A DNA stretch of 64,000 nt from JAAGZL01 sp050291365 (GCA_050291365.1 JBNKJS010000043.1:46714-110713); one strand, 5' to 3'. Numbered from the stretch's first letter, positions 51,128-60,415 are shown. A program made the numbers and translations. The notes: generated from the letters alone by a model not told the origin.

Positions 51128-51214
51128 TGGTACCGGGGGCCGGACTCGAACCGGCAAGGAGTTGCCTCCGGGGGATTTTGAATCCCCTGTGTCTACCAAT
51201 TTCACCACCCCGGC
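51128..51214 (-). tRNA. tRNA-Leu (CAA)
   Basis: An 87-nt tRNA on the minus strand. The acceptor stem GCCGGGG pairs with CCCCGGT, the anticodon arm is GGGGA-TTCAAAA-TCCCC with anticodon CAA (codon UUG), there is a long Leu-type variable arm, and the T loop is GGTTCGAGTCC. The CCA end is encoded. It lies 106 bp from the divergent queA gene. Confidence 0.93.
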
Positions 51215-51320
51215 GTAGATTGGTAACCTCTGAGAAGGGCACAAGTATAGCCATTTCCTTTGCCATGTAAACCTTTGATCTCTTTTGTTAGTCCCTAATC
51301 ACTGCTAACATTCCGCCGCT

Positions 51321-52355
51321 ATGCAATTGTCTGATTTTTTCTATGATCTTCCCAAGGAGCTGATCGCCCAGTATCCCACCGAAAGGCGCAGTGACAGCCG
51401 TCTGCTCTGTCTTGATGGCCCAAGCGGCATGGTGGATGACCGCATGTTTGTGGATTTGCCAGATCTGTTGCAGCCGGGAGATCTTCTCGTGTTTAACGAT
51501 ACCAAGGTGATTCCTGCCCGTATGTTTGGACACAAGCAGACCGGCGGCAAGATAGAGGTGCTGGTTGAGCGGGTTCTAGATACAAACCGTGTCCTGGCAC
51601 ATTTGCGGTCCAGCAAATCCCCTAAGGCAGGGGCGAGTATCACTATTGGTGATATGGAATTGGAGGTGATGGGTCGCCAGGGTGATCTGTTTGAGCTCTG
51701 CTCCCATGACAAGAAGATGATGGAGTTGATGGAGGAGTATGGTCATATGCCACTTCCTCCCTATATTCAGCGTGACGATGAGGGTCTCGACCTGGACCGT
51801 TACCAGACCATATATGCCGAGCGGCCGGGTGCCGTAGCTGCACCCACTGCTGGTCTGCACTTTGACCAGGAGATGTTTCAGCGACTGGAGGAGATGGGGG
51901 TGGATAGCGCCAGGGTTACCCTGCATGTGGGTGCGGGTACCTTCCAGCCGGTGCGGGTGCAGAATCTGGATGAGCATGAGATGCATAGTGAGTTGGCGGA
52001 GGTAAGCCAGGTGGTCTGTGACGCGGTAGCGGCAACCCGCGAACGTGGCGGCAGGGTGATTGCGGTTGGTACCACCAGTGTGCGTAGTCTTGAGGCGGCT
52101 TCTGCCGATGGTGAGCTTAAGCCATTCAGTGGCGAGACCCAGCTATTTCTGCGCCCCGGTAGCATATTTAATACGGTGGATGCTATGTTGACCAACTTCC
52201 ATCTGCCGGAATCTACACTATTGATGTTGGTGTCGGCCTTTGCGGGGTATGATCATATGATGCATGCCTATAAACATGCAGTGGAGCAGCGCTATCGCTT
52301 TTTTAGCTATGGAGATGCGATGTTTATTACGGGCAAAAAAAAGCGCGGTAGGTGA
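51321..52355 (+). CDS. queA: S-adenosylmethionine:tRNA ribosyltransferase-isomerase
   Basis: 344 residues, standard length. Signatures: FFYDLPKELIAQYPTERR, FNDTKVIPARMFG, APTAGLHFD, VTLHVGAGTFQPVRV, VGTTSVRSLE and FLRPGSIFNTVDAMLTNFH. It converts preQ1 in tRNA to epoxyqueuosine. It stands 118 bp upstream of tgt; the start ATG 51321 has only a weak ribosome binding site. Confidence 0.96.
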   Translation: MQLSDFFYDLPKELIAQYPTERRSDSRLLCLDGPSGMVDDRMFVDLPDLLQPGDLLVFNDTKVIPARMFGHKQTGGKIEVLVERVLDTNRVLAHLRSSKSPKAGASITIGDMELEVMGRQGDLFELCSHDKKMMELMEEYGHMPLPPYIQRDDEGLDLDRYQTIYAERPGAVAAPTAGLHFDQEMFQRLEEMGVDSARVTLHVGAGTFQPVRVQNLDEHEMHSELAEVSQVVCDAVAATRERGGRVIAVGTTSVRSLEAASADGELKPFSGETQLFLRPGSIFNTVDAMLTNFHLPESTLLMLVSAFAGYDHMMHAYKHAVEQRYRFFSYGDAMFITGKKKRGR

Positions 52356-52383
52356 TACCGCGCATAAACCACTAAAGGAGGAA

Positions 52384-52408
52384 CTGAATCAATACTACAG
52401 TGATTCAG
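52384..52408. other. Inverted repeat between queA and tgt
   Basis: CTGAATCA (52384-52391) pairs exactly with TGATTCAG (52401-52408). AAAGGAGG precedes it by a few bases without a gene at the right spacing. It may be an mRNA structure in the queA-tgt message. Confidence 0.5.
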
Positions 52409-52473
52409 GATAGTAGAATCTTCTAATATACTAACGCGTTTGTCAACGCATTTTTTGATATTTATTGGTTTTT

Positions 52474-53571
52474 ATGCAATTTCATACCCTAAAAACAGAT
52501 AATCTCTCCCGTCGGGGTCAGTTGGTATTCGATCGTGGAACCGTAGAGACCCCTGCATTTATGCCGGTTGGGACCTACGGTACGGTAAAAGCCATGACCC
52601 CGGAAGAGCTGCGGGGGCTGGGTGCTGAGATCATCCTGGGCAACACCTTTCACCTTATGCTCCGTCCCGGTACGGATGTCATCTCCCGCCATGGCGATCT
52701 GCACGATTTTACCCACTGGCAGGGGCCTATTCTCACCGATTCTGGTGGTTTTCAGGTGTTCAGCCTGGGTGACATTAGAAAGATTACAGAGGAGGGGGTC
52801 CATTTCCGCTCTCCTGTGAATGGCAGCAAGATCTTTATGGGGCCGGAGGAGTCCATGCAGGTGCAGCGTGAACTGGGGTCGGATATTGTGATGATCTTCG
52901 ATGAGTGCACACCCTATCCAGCCACAGAGCAAGAGGCGCGTACCTCTATGGAGTTATCCCTGCGCTGGGCCGATCGTAGTAAGCAGGCCCACGGCGATAA
53001 TCCATCGGCCCTGTTTGGTATTGTGCAGGGCGGGGTGTACGAGCAGCTGCGGGGAGAGTCGCTGCAGGGGTTGGTGGATATCGGTTTCGATGGATATGCA
53101 GTGGGTGGCCTCTCTGTGGGGGAGCCGCCGGAGGATCGCTGGAGGGTACTGGACTTTCTCTCAACGCGCTTGCCAAAAGATAAGCCGCGCTATCTGATGG
53201 GGGTTGGCACCCCGGAGGATATTGTCGAGGCGGTGCGTCGTGGCATTGATATGTTCGATTGTGTTATGCCTACCCGCAATGCGCGCAACGGTCACCTGTT
53301 CACCCATACAGGGGTAGTACGTATCAGGAATGCCACTCATCAATATGACACTGGTCCGGTAGATTCTATGTGCGATTGCTATACCTGTAAGAACTACAGT
53401 AGGGCCTATCTTAGACATCTCTCCCGCTGTAATGAGATCTTAGGGGCGCGGCTGAATACCATCCACAATCTCTATTATTATCAAACCCTGATGCGCAATA
53501 TACGGGAAGCGATTAAAGAGCAGAGATTTGATCAGTTTGTGCAGGAGTTTTACGCCCTGCGCGAGAAGTAG
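52474..53571 (+). CDS. tgt: tRNA-guanine transglycosylase
   Basis: 365 residues from ATG 52474; a TTG slightly upstream is less likely. Catalytic Asp in LTDSGGFQVFSLG, second Asp in DMFDCVMPTRNARNG, GGLSVGEP, and zinc site CDCYTCKNYSRAYLRHL. It exchanges guanine for preQ1 in tRNAs with GUN anticodons. A clear terminator follows. Confidence 0.96.
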   Translation: MQFHTLKTDNLSRRGQLVFDRGTVETPAFMPVGTYGTVKAMTPEELRGLGAEIILGNTFHLMLRPGTDVISRHGDLHDFTHWQGPILTDSGGFQVFSLGDIRKITEEGVHFRSPVNGSKIFMGPEESMQVQRELGSDIVMIFDECTPYPATEQEARTSMELSLRWADRSKQAHGDNPSALFGIVQGGVYEQLRGESLQGLVDIGFDGYAVGGLSVGEPPEDRWRVLDFLSTRLPKDKPRYLMGVGTPEDIVEAVRRGIDMFDCVMPTRNARNGHLFTHTGVVRIRNATHQYDTGPVDSMCDCYTCKNYSRAYLRHLSRCNEILGARLNTIHNLYYYQTLMRNIREAIKEQRFDQFVQEFYALREK

Positions 53572-53582
53572 CAGGCAAAAAA

Positions 53583-53608
53583 AGCCCCGTTAGAAAACGG
53601 GGCTTTTT
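53583..53608. terminator. Bidirectional rho-independent terminator
   Basis: AGCCCCGTT-AGAA-AACGGGGCT with a T run on the plus side (TTTTT) and A run on the other side. It ends the queA-tgt message and can also end the convergent lipoprotein gene. Confidence 0.92.
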
Positions 53609-53630
53609 GCTTATGTGGACAGTTACTAAA

Positions 53631-54080
53631 TCAGTTTGCTGACTGCCAACTGCCATCTGCCTGACGGCATGCCTTGCCGTAGACGGTCTCAGGCTTTCCA
53701 CCGATTATGGCCTCGGTGGTGTACTCACGACATGGCCCACTAGCGGTTTCATAGGTGTTGGTAGGGGTTACTGTGTAGCTGTTGCCTGAGTTTGGATTTG
53801 TCCAGCTCTTGGGGGCGTTATCAGCAGAACTCTCCAGGGCCTGCTGAGAATACATACGGTCCTGTTGGTCCATACGGGCGCCAATATTGCCGCCTATAAC
53901 AGCTCCTGCAATCATGCCGAGACCTGTGGCCCACCTTCTGCCACTTCCTTTACCGATCTGGTTGCCAAGGACTCCACCAATTACCGCGCCAGTTGCAACG
54001 CCTACATCACGATTCGGATTTTGGGTGCATGCGAAAAGGAATGTTGATGCTACTAGCGCTACTAGGATCTTAAGTTTCGT
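53631..54080 (-). CDS. Glycine-zipper lipoprotein with apparent ACG start
   Basis: 149 residues if read from an ACG at 54080. That codon is preceded by GGAG at 6 nt and followed by a lipoprotein signal (KLKILVALVASTFLFAC). The Gly-zipper 2TM region (GVATGAVIGGVLGNQIGKGS, GMIAGAVIGGNIG) and a C-terminal RT0821/17-kDa-antigen-like domain (EYTTEAIIGGKPETVYGKAC) follow. The only in-frame ATG is at 53915 and would cut the lipobox away. An in-frame TGA lies upstream, so no conventional start is available. Outer membrane lipoprotein; role unknown. Confidence 0.75.
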   Translation of the reverse strand, partial: TKLKILVALVASTFLFACTQNPNRDVGVATGAVIGGVLGNQIGKGSGRRWATGLGMIAGAVIGGNIGARMDQQDRMYSQQALESSADNAPKSWTNPNSGNSYTVTPTNTYETASGPCREYTTEAIIGGKPETVYGKACRQADGSWQSAN

Positions 54081-54233
54081 TTTTATCTCCGTTACGTCCA
54101 GTCATATAGTTTTAAGTATGGTCATCATAATGCCATAACTATGAACCACAGCTGAATGAAAATGTTCAATAAATCCCGATGTTTTTAGCTTTTTGTACAA
54201 AATCCAATAAAAAACGTGAACCTGTACTCCAGA

Positions 54234-54662
54234 TCAGCACTGTTCCCATGGAAGCCCACGGAAACGCCATCCCCCAACACTGCTTCGTTGGTGATTATCA
54301 TTCAGTTCACCCTCGAATCCTTCTCCTACATGGTAGACCCTGGTGAACCCCTCTTCCAGTAAGAGTTTGCCTGCCTCAAGAGAGCGCTTGCCACTGCGGC
54401 AGATCAGTATTACTGGAGCGCATCCATCGTCAATGTCGCATACTGCGCCGCCCAGTACCAGCTTGCGTATCTCTGTGACGAAATGGGGGTTGATAATCCA
54501 GTCCGGCTCGTCAATCCAGGGGACATGGACTGCCCCTACCGGGTGTCCCACAAATAGGAATTCCATGTTTGACCGTATATCAACCAGAATGGTTCTGGGG
54601 TCATCTTGAATTAACTTTTGCGCCTGTTCCGGGGTCAGGTCAATCGTGGTCTTTTCACTCAT
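54234..54662 (-). CDS. Single-domain rhodanese
   Basis: 142 residues, cytoplasmic (no signal). Rhodanese pattern TILVDIRSNMEFLFVGHPVG and active site VILICRSGKRSLEAGKLLLE, with the Cys in the CRSGKR loop. It can take part in sulfane sulfur transfer. Isolated gene, divergent from the acyltransferase. Confidence 0.88.
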   Translation of the reverse strand: MSEKTTIDLTPEQAQKLIQDDPRTILVDIRSNMEFLFVGHPVGAVHVPWIDEPDWIINPHFVTEIRKLVLGGAVCDIDDGCAPVILICRSGKRSLEAGKLLLEEGFTRVYHVGEGFEGELNDNHQRSSVGGWRFRGLPWEQC

Positions 54663-54816
54663 TTTTTGATGCTCTCCTCAATAACTTGGGCAGTTGGTGG
54701 TAGAATCCCTAGGCTTCAAACACTCTAGTTAATCACGGACTGCTTAAATTTAACGCTAATCATTCGCATACCCGAGATATTATAGAACATTTTACAGGCT
54801 AACATAAAATAAATAT

Positions 54817-55713
54817 ATGACCTCAAGAATACTCCTCCTGATGTTGAAGCTGGCATCCAAGATGCCACTGGCTATGGCACGTGGTTTTGGTCGACTGATA
54901 GGTTGGATGCTCTACCTGATTCCAAACAAGCAACGACGCATTCATAGCGTAAATATCGGCATATGTTTTCCAGAGATGTCGGAGCAGGAACAGGACAGCT
55001 TATTGCGCCAAAGCCTGATTGAAAACTTCATAACTATGATGGAGTTACCTGCGGTATGGATGGGGGACCCTTCCGCTTGGGTTGATAAGACAGAACCGGG
55101 AGAAGGATTCTCTGATCTGAGGCGAGCTATGGCCGAAGGTAAGGGGGTAATCATGGCCGGTGCGCACCAGGGTAACTGGGAAGTAGCGTTTCTATACCTC
55201 TCAGCTCAATTCCCCACAACCGCTCTCTATCGTCCCCCCAGGAAGAGTGTATTGAACGAGCCAATTTATCAAGGTCGTAGTAAGGGGGGAGGGGACCTGG
55301 CCCCAGCCACGGTGCAGGGAGTAAAGAAACTGATCACCGCCCTGAAAAGGGGTGAGATGCTGTTTATCCTGACCGATCAGGTGCCCAAGGCGGCGGGAAA
55401 GCAGGGCAATGTATTCGCCCCGTTTTTTGGTCGGCAGGCTTCTACCATGGTGCTGGTGAACAGTCTGGCGCGTAAGACCGGTGCCCCTGTCTTCTTCTTC
55501 TATGCCGAGAGATTGCCTTCTGGCGGATATATTCTGAACTGTAATCAGGCCCCTGATGGGGTGGATAGCTCTAATGTTGAAGAGGCGGCCGCCTCGATAA
55601 ATCTAGGGTTGGAGGAGTGTATACGCGAGAAGCCTGAGCAGTATCTTTGGAGCTACAAGAAGTTTGAAAAAAGCCCCAATGGGGCGCGCTCCCCTTATTC
55701 ATCCTCAAAATAG
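54817..55713 (+). CDS. Lipid A biosynthesis-type acyltransferase (LpxL/LpxM family)
   Basis: 298 residues. N-terminal membrane helix (GFGRLIGWMLYLIP), catalytic H-x4-E in GAHQGNWEVAF, LYRPPRK, FILTDQVPK and FFGRQASTMVLVNSLARKTG, all characteristic of HtrB/LpxL late acyltransferases. It acylates lipid A or a related lipid at the inner membrane. No lpx neighbours. Confidence 0.92.
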   Translation: MTSRILLLMLKLASKMPLAMARGFGRLIGWMLYLIPNKQRRIHSVNIGICFPEMSEQEQDSLLRQSLIENFITMMELPAVWMGDPSAWVDKTEPGEGFSDLRRAMAEGKGVIMAGAHQGNWEVAFLYLSAQFPTTALYRPPRKSVLNEPIYQGRSKGGGDLAPATVQGVKKLITALKRGEMLFILTDQVPKAAGKQGNVFAPFFGRQASTMVLVNSLARKTGAPVFFFYAERLPSGGYILNCNQAPDGVDSSNVEEAAASINLGLEECIREKPEQYLWSYKKFEKSPNGARSPYSSSK

Positions 55714-55853
55714 CCCCTTTCTGAATGTAGTTAGGGGACTAACTTACTAATAAATAAAACAATAGATCCATATATCAGAATTAAAGTATTGCCTAACACT
55801 TGCCGCTACCCATGATATGAGATAGACGCCTTATCATTAGGGGAATAAGACCA

Positions 55854-57926
55854 ATGGATCTGATGTCCAGGAAAGATGCCTATTTAGCGTTAATACTACT
55901 TCTTTTGCCCATGTGGGAGTGCTCCGCTGAGGAAGTGATTATCGAGGATGCCGCTGCTGATACCAGGGTGTTGATTGATATATCTGGCAGTATGAAGGAG
56001 AACGATCCGCAAAACCTGCGCCGGCCGGCCTTGCGGCTATTGGTAGGGTTGTTACCAAAGGATAGCAGGGCAGGTGTCTGGACCTTTGGTCAGTATGTGA
56101 ATGAGGAGATTCACCTTGGTAAGGTGGACCAGGGGTGGCGAGATAGGGCACGGGCATCCGCCAGCAAGATTCACTCCCGCGGTCTGTATACAGATATCGA
56201 AGAGGTTCTGAAACGCTCAACCGAGGACTGGAAAAAGCCAGACAGCAAATATACCCGTCATGTGGTGATTCTTACTGATGGCGTAGTGGATATATCCAAA
56301 AGCAGCATTACCAATGCCAAATCCAGAAGACGCATAATGACAGAGGTTATGCCTAGGCTGAAAAGGCTTGGGGTGAAGGTTCACACTATCGCTCTGTCCA
56401 AGAGCGCCGATCACAGATTGTTGAAAAAGATGTCCGAAGATACGGATGGTTGGTATGAGCAGGTAGATGATGCTGATCGGCTAAAACGTATCTTTTTGCG
56501 CATATTTGAGAAGGTAAGCAAACCAGACACGGTTCCACTTAAAGATAACAAGTTTAAAATCGATAAGAGTGTAAAAGAGGCGACGCTTCTGGTTTTTAAC
56601 TCTGGAAACAAGGAGCCAACCAAGGTAAAGACCCCAAGCGGCGCCAGCTTCAGTTCTGAAGATACCCCTGAAGGAGTCAGTTGGCATCGTGATGATGGCT
56701 ACGACCTGATGACCATCACCAAGCCGGAGGCAGGTGAGTGGCAAATTCTGGCCGATATTGATCCAGACAACAGGGTTATTGTTGTAACAGATCTTAAGAT
56801 GGTGGCCAGCTCTCTACCAAACCGTGTACTACAGGGAGAGTTGAATAAGATAAAAATCCTGTTTAAGGATCAAGGTAAAAAGATCGACAATAAAGAGTTC
56901 CTGGATGTGGTTGATGTTAAATCCGTGCATACAGACAGCGAAGGGGCGAGTGAGCCACGCCCTGTTTTTGATAATGGAATGGATGGAGACAAAGAGGCAG
57001 GTGACGGTGTATTTACCTTTACCTTCGGCAAAGACATAGGCAAAGGAAAGGTAGATGTCATTCTTACCGCGGAAGGCAAAACCTTTGTACGGGAAAAACG
57101 TTATACCCTGGAGTCTGTATCTGCAGTATCTGTTGATAAGTTTGAGGGAGAGCGCGGTGGCAAGGCAGGTCTGATGGCGACTGTTATACCAGAGCCTAAT
57201 CTGGTAGACGGACAATCGCTAGAGGTTGAGGCCCAGCTTACACCTAAAGAGGGTGAGCCCATATCAGTGATGTTTCTTCCCGGCCCAGACGGCATGTCTC
57301 GGGAATCATGGATAGATAAAACAGAACTTAAAGGGACATGGAATTTAGATATAAGCATAAAGGCGAGTAGTGTCACCGGCAGCAAGTTGGAGATGGACCT
57401 TGCATCAATTCCGATACAGGGTGCGGAACCGATTGCTGAACCTGAGCCAGCGAAGGAAGAGTTAAAGCCAGAGCCAGAGCCGGTAGCTGAGGTAAAACCA
57501 GAACCTGTGGCAGAACCAGAGGCTAAACCTGAGCCGGAGCCAGAGCCAGCTGAGGAAGAAGATAGTGGATGGATCAACGTCATTATATTTATTCTGATTA
57601 ACCTATTAGTCATAGGTATTGGCGGCGGGGCTTATTGGTATTTCCGTAAACGTAATGCCTCTATCTTTGATGAGTTGTCTGAAGAGGAAGATGTTTCCGA
57701 AGATGATGAAAAGGTAGAGATGAAAGAAGATGAGGTCAAAGAGGTTGAGCCACAAGCAACAGAACCGGATGAGCCTGAAGAGGAGCGGCCTCAGGAATCG
57801 GAAGAGGAAAAGGATGCTGAGGAAGAAGTTGAAGAGGCTGAAGAGGTCGAAGAGGATAAGATTACTTCAGATAAAGATATTGATGATCTATCCGATCTTG
57901 ACCCGAAAGATGATGAAGTTAAATAG
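55854..57926 (+). CDS. Membrane-anchored von Willebrand factor A protein
   Basis: 690 residues: signal peptide (YLALILLLLPMWECSA), vWA domain (~38-215) with MIDAS DISGS and TDGVVD, beta-sandwich domains to ~520, a Pro/Glu-rich spacer with PEPEPVAE repeats, a transmembrane helix (WINVIIFILINLLVIGIGGG) and a very acidic Glu-rich cytoplasmic tail ending DDLSDLDPKDDEVK. The vWA domain faces the periplasm. Such proteins can sense or hold envelope components. It stands 31 nt upstream of a second membrane protein with a matching tail motif, so the two probably interact. Confidence 0.85.
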   Translation: MDLMSRKDAYLALILLLLPMWECSAEEVIIEDAAADTRVLIDISGSMKENDPQNLRRPALRLLVGLLPKDSRAGVWTFGQYVNEEIHLGKVDQGWRDRARASASKIHSRGLYTDIEEVLKRSTEDWKKPDSKYTRHVVILTDGVVDISKSSITNAKSRRRIMTEVMPRLKRLGVKVHTIALSKSADHRLLKKMSEDTDGWYEQVDDADRLKRIFLRIFEKVSKPDTVPLKDNKFKIDKSVKEATLLVFNSGNKEPTKVKTPSGASFSSEDTPEGVSWHRDDGYDLMTITKPEAGEWQILADIDPDNRVIVVTDLKMVASSLPNRVLQGELNKIKILFKDQGKKIDNKEFLDVVDVKSVHTDSEGASEPRPVFDNGMDGDKEAGDGVFTFTFGKDIGKGKVDVILTAEGKTFVREKRYTLESVSAVSVDKFEGERGGKAGLMATVIPEPNLVDGQSLEVEAQLTPKEGEPISVMFLPGPDGMSRESWIDKTELKGTWNLDISIKASSVTGSKLEMDLASIPIQGAEPIAEPEPAKEELKPEPEPVAEVKPEPVAEPEAKPEPEPEPAEEEDSGWINVIIFILINLLVIGIGGGAYWYFRKRNASIFDELSEEEDVSEDDEKVEMKEDEVKEVEPQATEPDEPEEERPQESEEEKDAEEEVEEAEEVEEDKITSDKDIDDLSDLDPKDDEVK

Positions 57927-57957
57927 ATTCAGTTTGAGCAGATAGAGGAGAAGCCAG

Positions 57958-58767
57958 GTGGTAACGATTAGCTCTTTGTGGTTCATGATTATGATTGAGC
58001 TGCTTATTGCTACAACACTAGTGTTGGTGTTGCTTATTGTCTTCACTGTAGTTCGCAAGATGCGTGATCGTAAGTCTGCGTCCCAGATAATCCATAAAAT
58101 AAAAGAAGATGAAGCCCGGCGTACAGCGGAAACAAAAAAGGTCATGTTGCACAAATTCGGCTTTGAAGATGTTGAGGCTGAAAAGCTTGCGGTGCAGATT
58201 GATCGTAACGAGAGATCGTTTTATCAGAGTATTATCAACATGTATCTGCGGCGTGATGCCAGTGCATTAGAAAGTTTGGATATAATCTTTGAAGGATCTG
58301 TCGAGCCTTACAGAACACTTGAGCCTCCAGGTGGAGGTGGTGCTTCAGGCAAACCTGTAAATGAATCGGAAGAGCTGCAGCGACTAAAAGAGGAGAATAA
58401 GCGTCTTTCTGAGGAGATAGGGGTAACCATGCAGACCATGGGACGCATGTTAAGTGAGTACTCAACCATGTTCGCTGAAAAGGCCAAGGAGCAAGAGAGT
58501 AGTCTGCAGGAAGAGGAAGAGACCCAAGAACAGATAGGGGCAGAGTCGGAGGCTAACGTAAATCAGGTAGAGGATGCTGAAGAGGTTGCTGCCACTGAAG
58601 CTGAAGAAGAAAACAAAGAAGCTAAGGAAGACCCTGCCAAGGATGTTGATAATCTTGGTAGCGCAATGATTGAAGAGATGGATGACCTTTCTGATCTTGA
58701 CTCGCAAGAGGAGAAAGATCTGAAGGAGATTGAAGCGCCAGAAAACCCAGATGAGCTGCTGGGATGA
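57958..58767 (+). CDS. Membrane protein with coiled coil and acidic tail
   Basis: 269 residues from GTG 57958 (AGGAG 9 nt upstream; ATG 57985 alternative). One N-terminal membrane helix (IELLIATTLVLVLLIVFTVV), a basic helix, a coiled coil (ESEELQRLKEENKRLSEEIG) and a long Glu-rich tail ending MDDLSDLDSQEEKDLK...DELLG. The membrane position and the cytoplasmic acidic tail mirror the vWA partner. No family recognised. Confidence 0.8.
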   Translation: MVTISSLWFMIMIELLIATTLVLVLLIVFTVVRKMRDRKSASQIIHKIKEDEARRTAETKKVMLHKFGFEDVEAEKLAVQIDRNERSFYQSIINMYLRRDASALESLDIIFEGSVEPYRTLEPPGGGGASGKPVNESEELQRLKEENKRLSEEIGVTMQTMGRMLSEYSTMFAEKAKEQESSLQEEEETQEQIGAESEANVNQVEDAEEVAATEAEEENKEAKEDPAKDVDNLGSAMIEEMDDLSDLDSQEEKDLKEIEAPENPDELLG

Positions 58768-58879
58768 CGGTGGTTCTTAGCTTAAGTAAGTGTCATTCAG
58801 GCCTGAACATACTGATCCACTTCAACAATAGAAAGCCACATGTGATGCTTGGCTATCTTGTTCGGCAGTAAACCTGAAG

Positions 58880-59437
58880 CTACTGTGCTGCTTGCATCAT
58901 GTAATCAACTGCCGCTGCAATATCCTCGTCGCTGAGATGGACGAAACCACCTTTGGGCGGCATTACCCCAGTGGAGCCAGTAAAACCGTTGATGGCATTG
59001 TTAACCAGAACCTCTTTACCCTTGGCGATACGGTTAGCCCATAATGTCTTATCGCCGAATTTCGGCGCGCCAGCGATACCAGTGGTATGACAGGCTGTAC
59101 ATCCTGAGTTGTATACCTGCTTGCCCCGAGTAATAGGATCGGCAACAGTTGCAGTGGCTGGTGCAGTTTTGGCTGGAGTCACCTTAGTGGTTGTCTCTGC
59201 GGCCACTTCTTCTGCAGTCGCGGCCTTCTCGGCAGGTTCCGATTTTACTAGGGCCTCGGTACTCTCGGCTAGGGGTGTAGTATGTTTTGATGAATGGGCA
59301 GAATTCTTGGCATCCGTGCTGTTGTCACTACATCCAGACACTCCTACAAAGATCAGAAAAAACACTCCAGCAAGGGGCATGATCTTGTCTGAACTTGTTT
59401 TATGGGACAAGTTAAAATTATAGTTTTGCTTAGTCAC
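58880..59437 (-). CDS. Lipoprotein cytochrome c5-like
   Basis: 185 residues from GTG 59437 (ATG 59380 would start right at the lipoprotein signal). Signal with lipobox (FLIFVGVSGC), a low-complexity Ala/Thr/Lys/Glu linker, then a class I cytochrome c with CTACHTTGIAGAPKFGD and late MPPKGGFVHLSDEDIAAAV. The GAPK-type motif and length match the cytochrome c5 family. It is downstream of soxZ, so it may take electrons from the SoxYZ system. Confidence 0.88.
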   Translation of the reverse strand: MTKQNYNFNLSHKTSSDKIMPLAGVFFLIFVGVSGCSDNSTDAKNSAHSSKHTTPLAESTEALVKSEPAEKAATAEEVAAETTTKVTPAKTAPATATVADPITRGKQVYNSGCTACHTTGIAGAPKFGDKTLWANRIAKGKEVLVNNAINGFTGSTGVMPPKGGFVHLSDEDIAAAVDYMMQAAQ

Positions 59438-59549
59438 GCTCTCTATCTCTCTGAGAATTGTTTGTACATAAGTAAAATGAGTCAGGCTAGATTGGTTCGT
59501 TTTGCGCCAAAATCTTAAGTAAAGAATTGTATGGCGCTAAGCATCAGCT

Positions 59550-59867
59550 CTAATCTATAACAGTCTCAGTTGAACCGCGCTCTCCCCAGTTATCGACCCA
59601 GGTCACTTTGATAGTATCACCTCTATTTCCACCTTTGAATTCAAATGCAACAAAGGGATCTTTCGCAACATTACTGCTGCACAGGGCTGACATAATAGGC
59701 TCTTCTCCCAGGATAAAGGTTATATCCTGAATGAAATGTGGGCGGCTGTCGCTTTCATTATTGTCACCAAGATTATTGTGTCCAATCATTGGGTGAGTAA
59801 TCATCACTCTTACTTTAGTGAAACCATTGGTGTGTTTAGCTCTGATTAGAATAGGCTTATTTTCCAT
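59550..59867 (-). CDS. soxZ: Sulfur-carrier subunit SoxZ
   Basis: 105 residues of the SoxZ immunoglobulin-like fold: VRVMITHPMIGHN, PHFIQDITFILG and KDPFVAFEFKGGNRGDTIKV with DNWGERG. No signal peptide, as usual for SoxZ, which is exported with SoxY. Follows soxY by 20 nt. Confidence 0.9.
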   Translation of the reverse strand: MENKPILIRAKHTNGFTKVRVMITHPMIGHNNLGDNNESDSRPHFIQDITFILGEEPIMSALCSSNVAKDPFVAFEFKGGNRGDTIKVTWVDNWGERGSTETVID

Positions 59868-59887
59868 TGCTATTACTCAATCTCTTT

Positions 59888-60370
59888 TTATAAACCACAG
59901 CCACAACCGGTAAAATCAACCTCGGTCGCTTCATAGAATAGGCGATCTCCAGACTTCACTATGGCTATTACATCTCCAATAGATTCCATCTTTATTCTGG
60001 TTTTAAGAGAGGCCACTGCCTTGTTGTTGAATTTGAATGTTGCTATCAGAGGTTGTTTGTTATTGGGAGCTAATATGGTTATGGAGTCGGCGTCAGTTAT
60101 TTTTGTGGTTATGCTTATGGTTACCTGAGTGCCGCCATCATCTAAGTGGGGGCGGACTTGAACATCAGTTAACCTTTTTTTGTTAATAGTATCATTTGTT
60201 CCGTACAGCATGTTCAGCGCATCTGGAACAGTGGTTGCCTCAAATGCTGATTTGGGCCAGCTAGCCAATACCATACTTGGTTTCAGTAGGCCGGCACAAA
60301 ATGTAGAAGTAATGGCGCTATTGAGCAACAGCTGCTTTAGAAATAGTCTGCGCCTGAGATCTGTCTTCAT
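59888..60370 (-). CDS. soxY: Sulfur-carrier subunit SoxY with divergent C-terminus
   Basis: 160 residues. Tat-type signal (RRRLFLKQLLLNS), then a SoxY domain (VQVRPHLDDGGTQVTISITT, DADSITILAPNNKQPLIATF). The C-terminus is TGCGCGL, where SoxY usually ends in GGCGG. The substrate-carrying Cys is still near the end but there are now two Cys and one more residue after. It should carry sulfur intermediates on the terminal Cys in the periplasm. No soxXA, soxB or soxCD in the window. Confidence 0.87.
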   Translation of the reverse strand: MKTDLRRRLFLKQLLLNSAITSTFCAGLLKPSMVLASWPKSAFEATTVPDALNMLYGTNDTINKKRLTDVQVRPHLDDGGTQVTISITTKITDADSITILAPNNKQPLIATFKFNNKAVASLKTRIKMESIGDVIAIVKSGDRLFYEATEVDFTGCGCGL

Positions 60371-60415
60371 GGTTGTTCCGGAGTTTAGCTGCTTTGTCAG
60401 TTATTATAAATTCGA

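Noticed and set aside
52376..52411. A leader peptide after the AAAGGAGG between queA and tgt
   Set aside because: The only in-phase codon is CTG with too short a spacing, and the encoded peptide would be nine residues; more likely part of an RNA hairpin.
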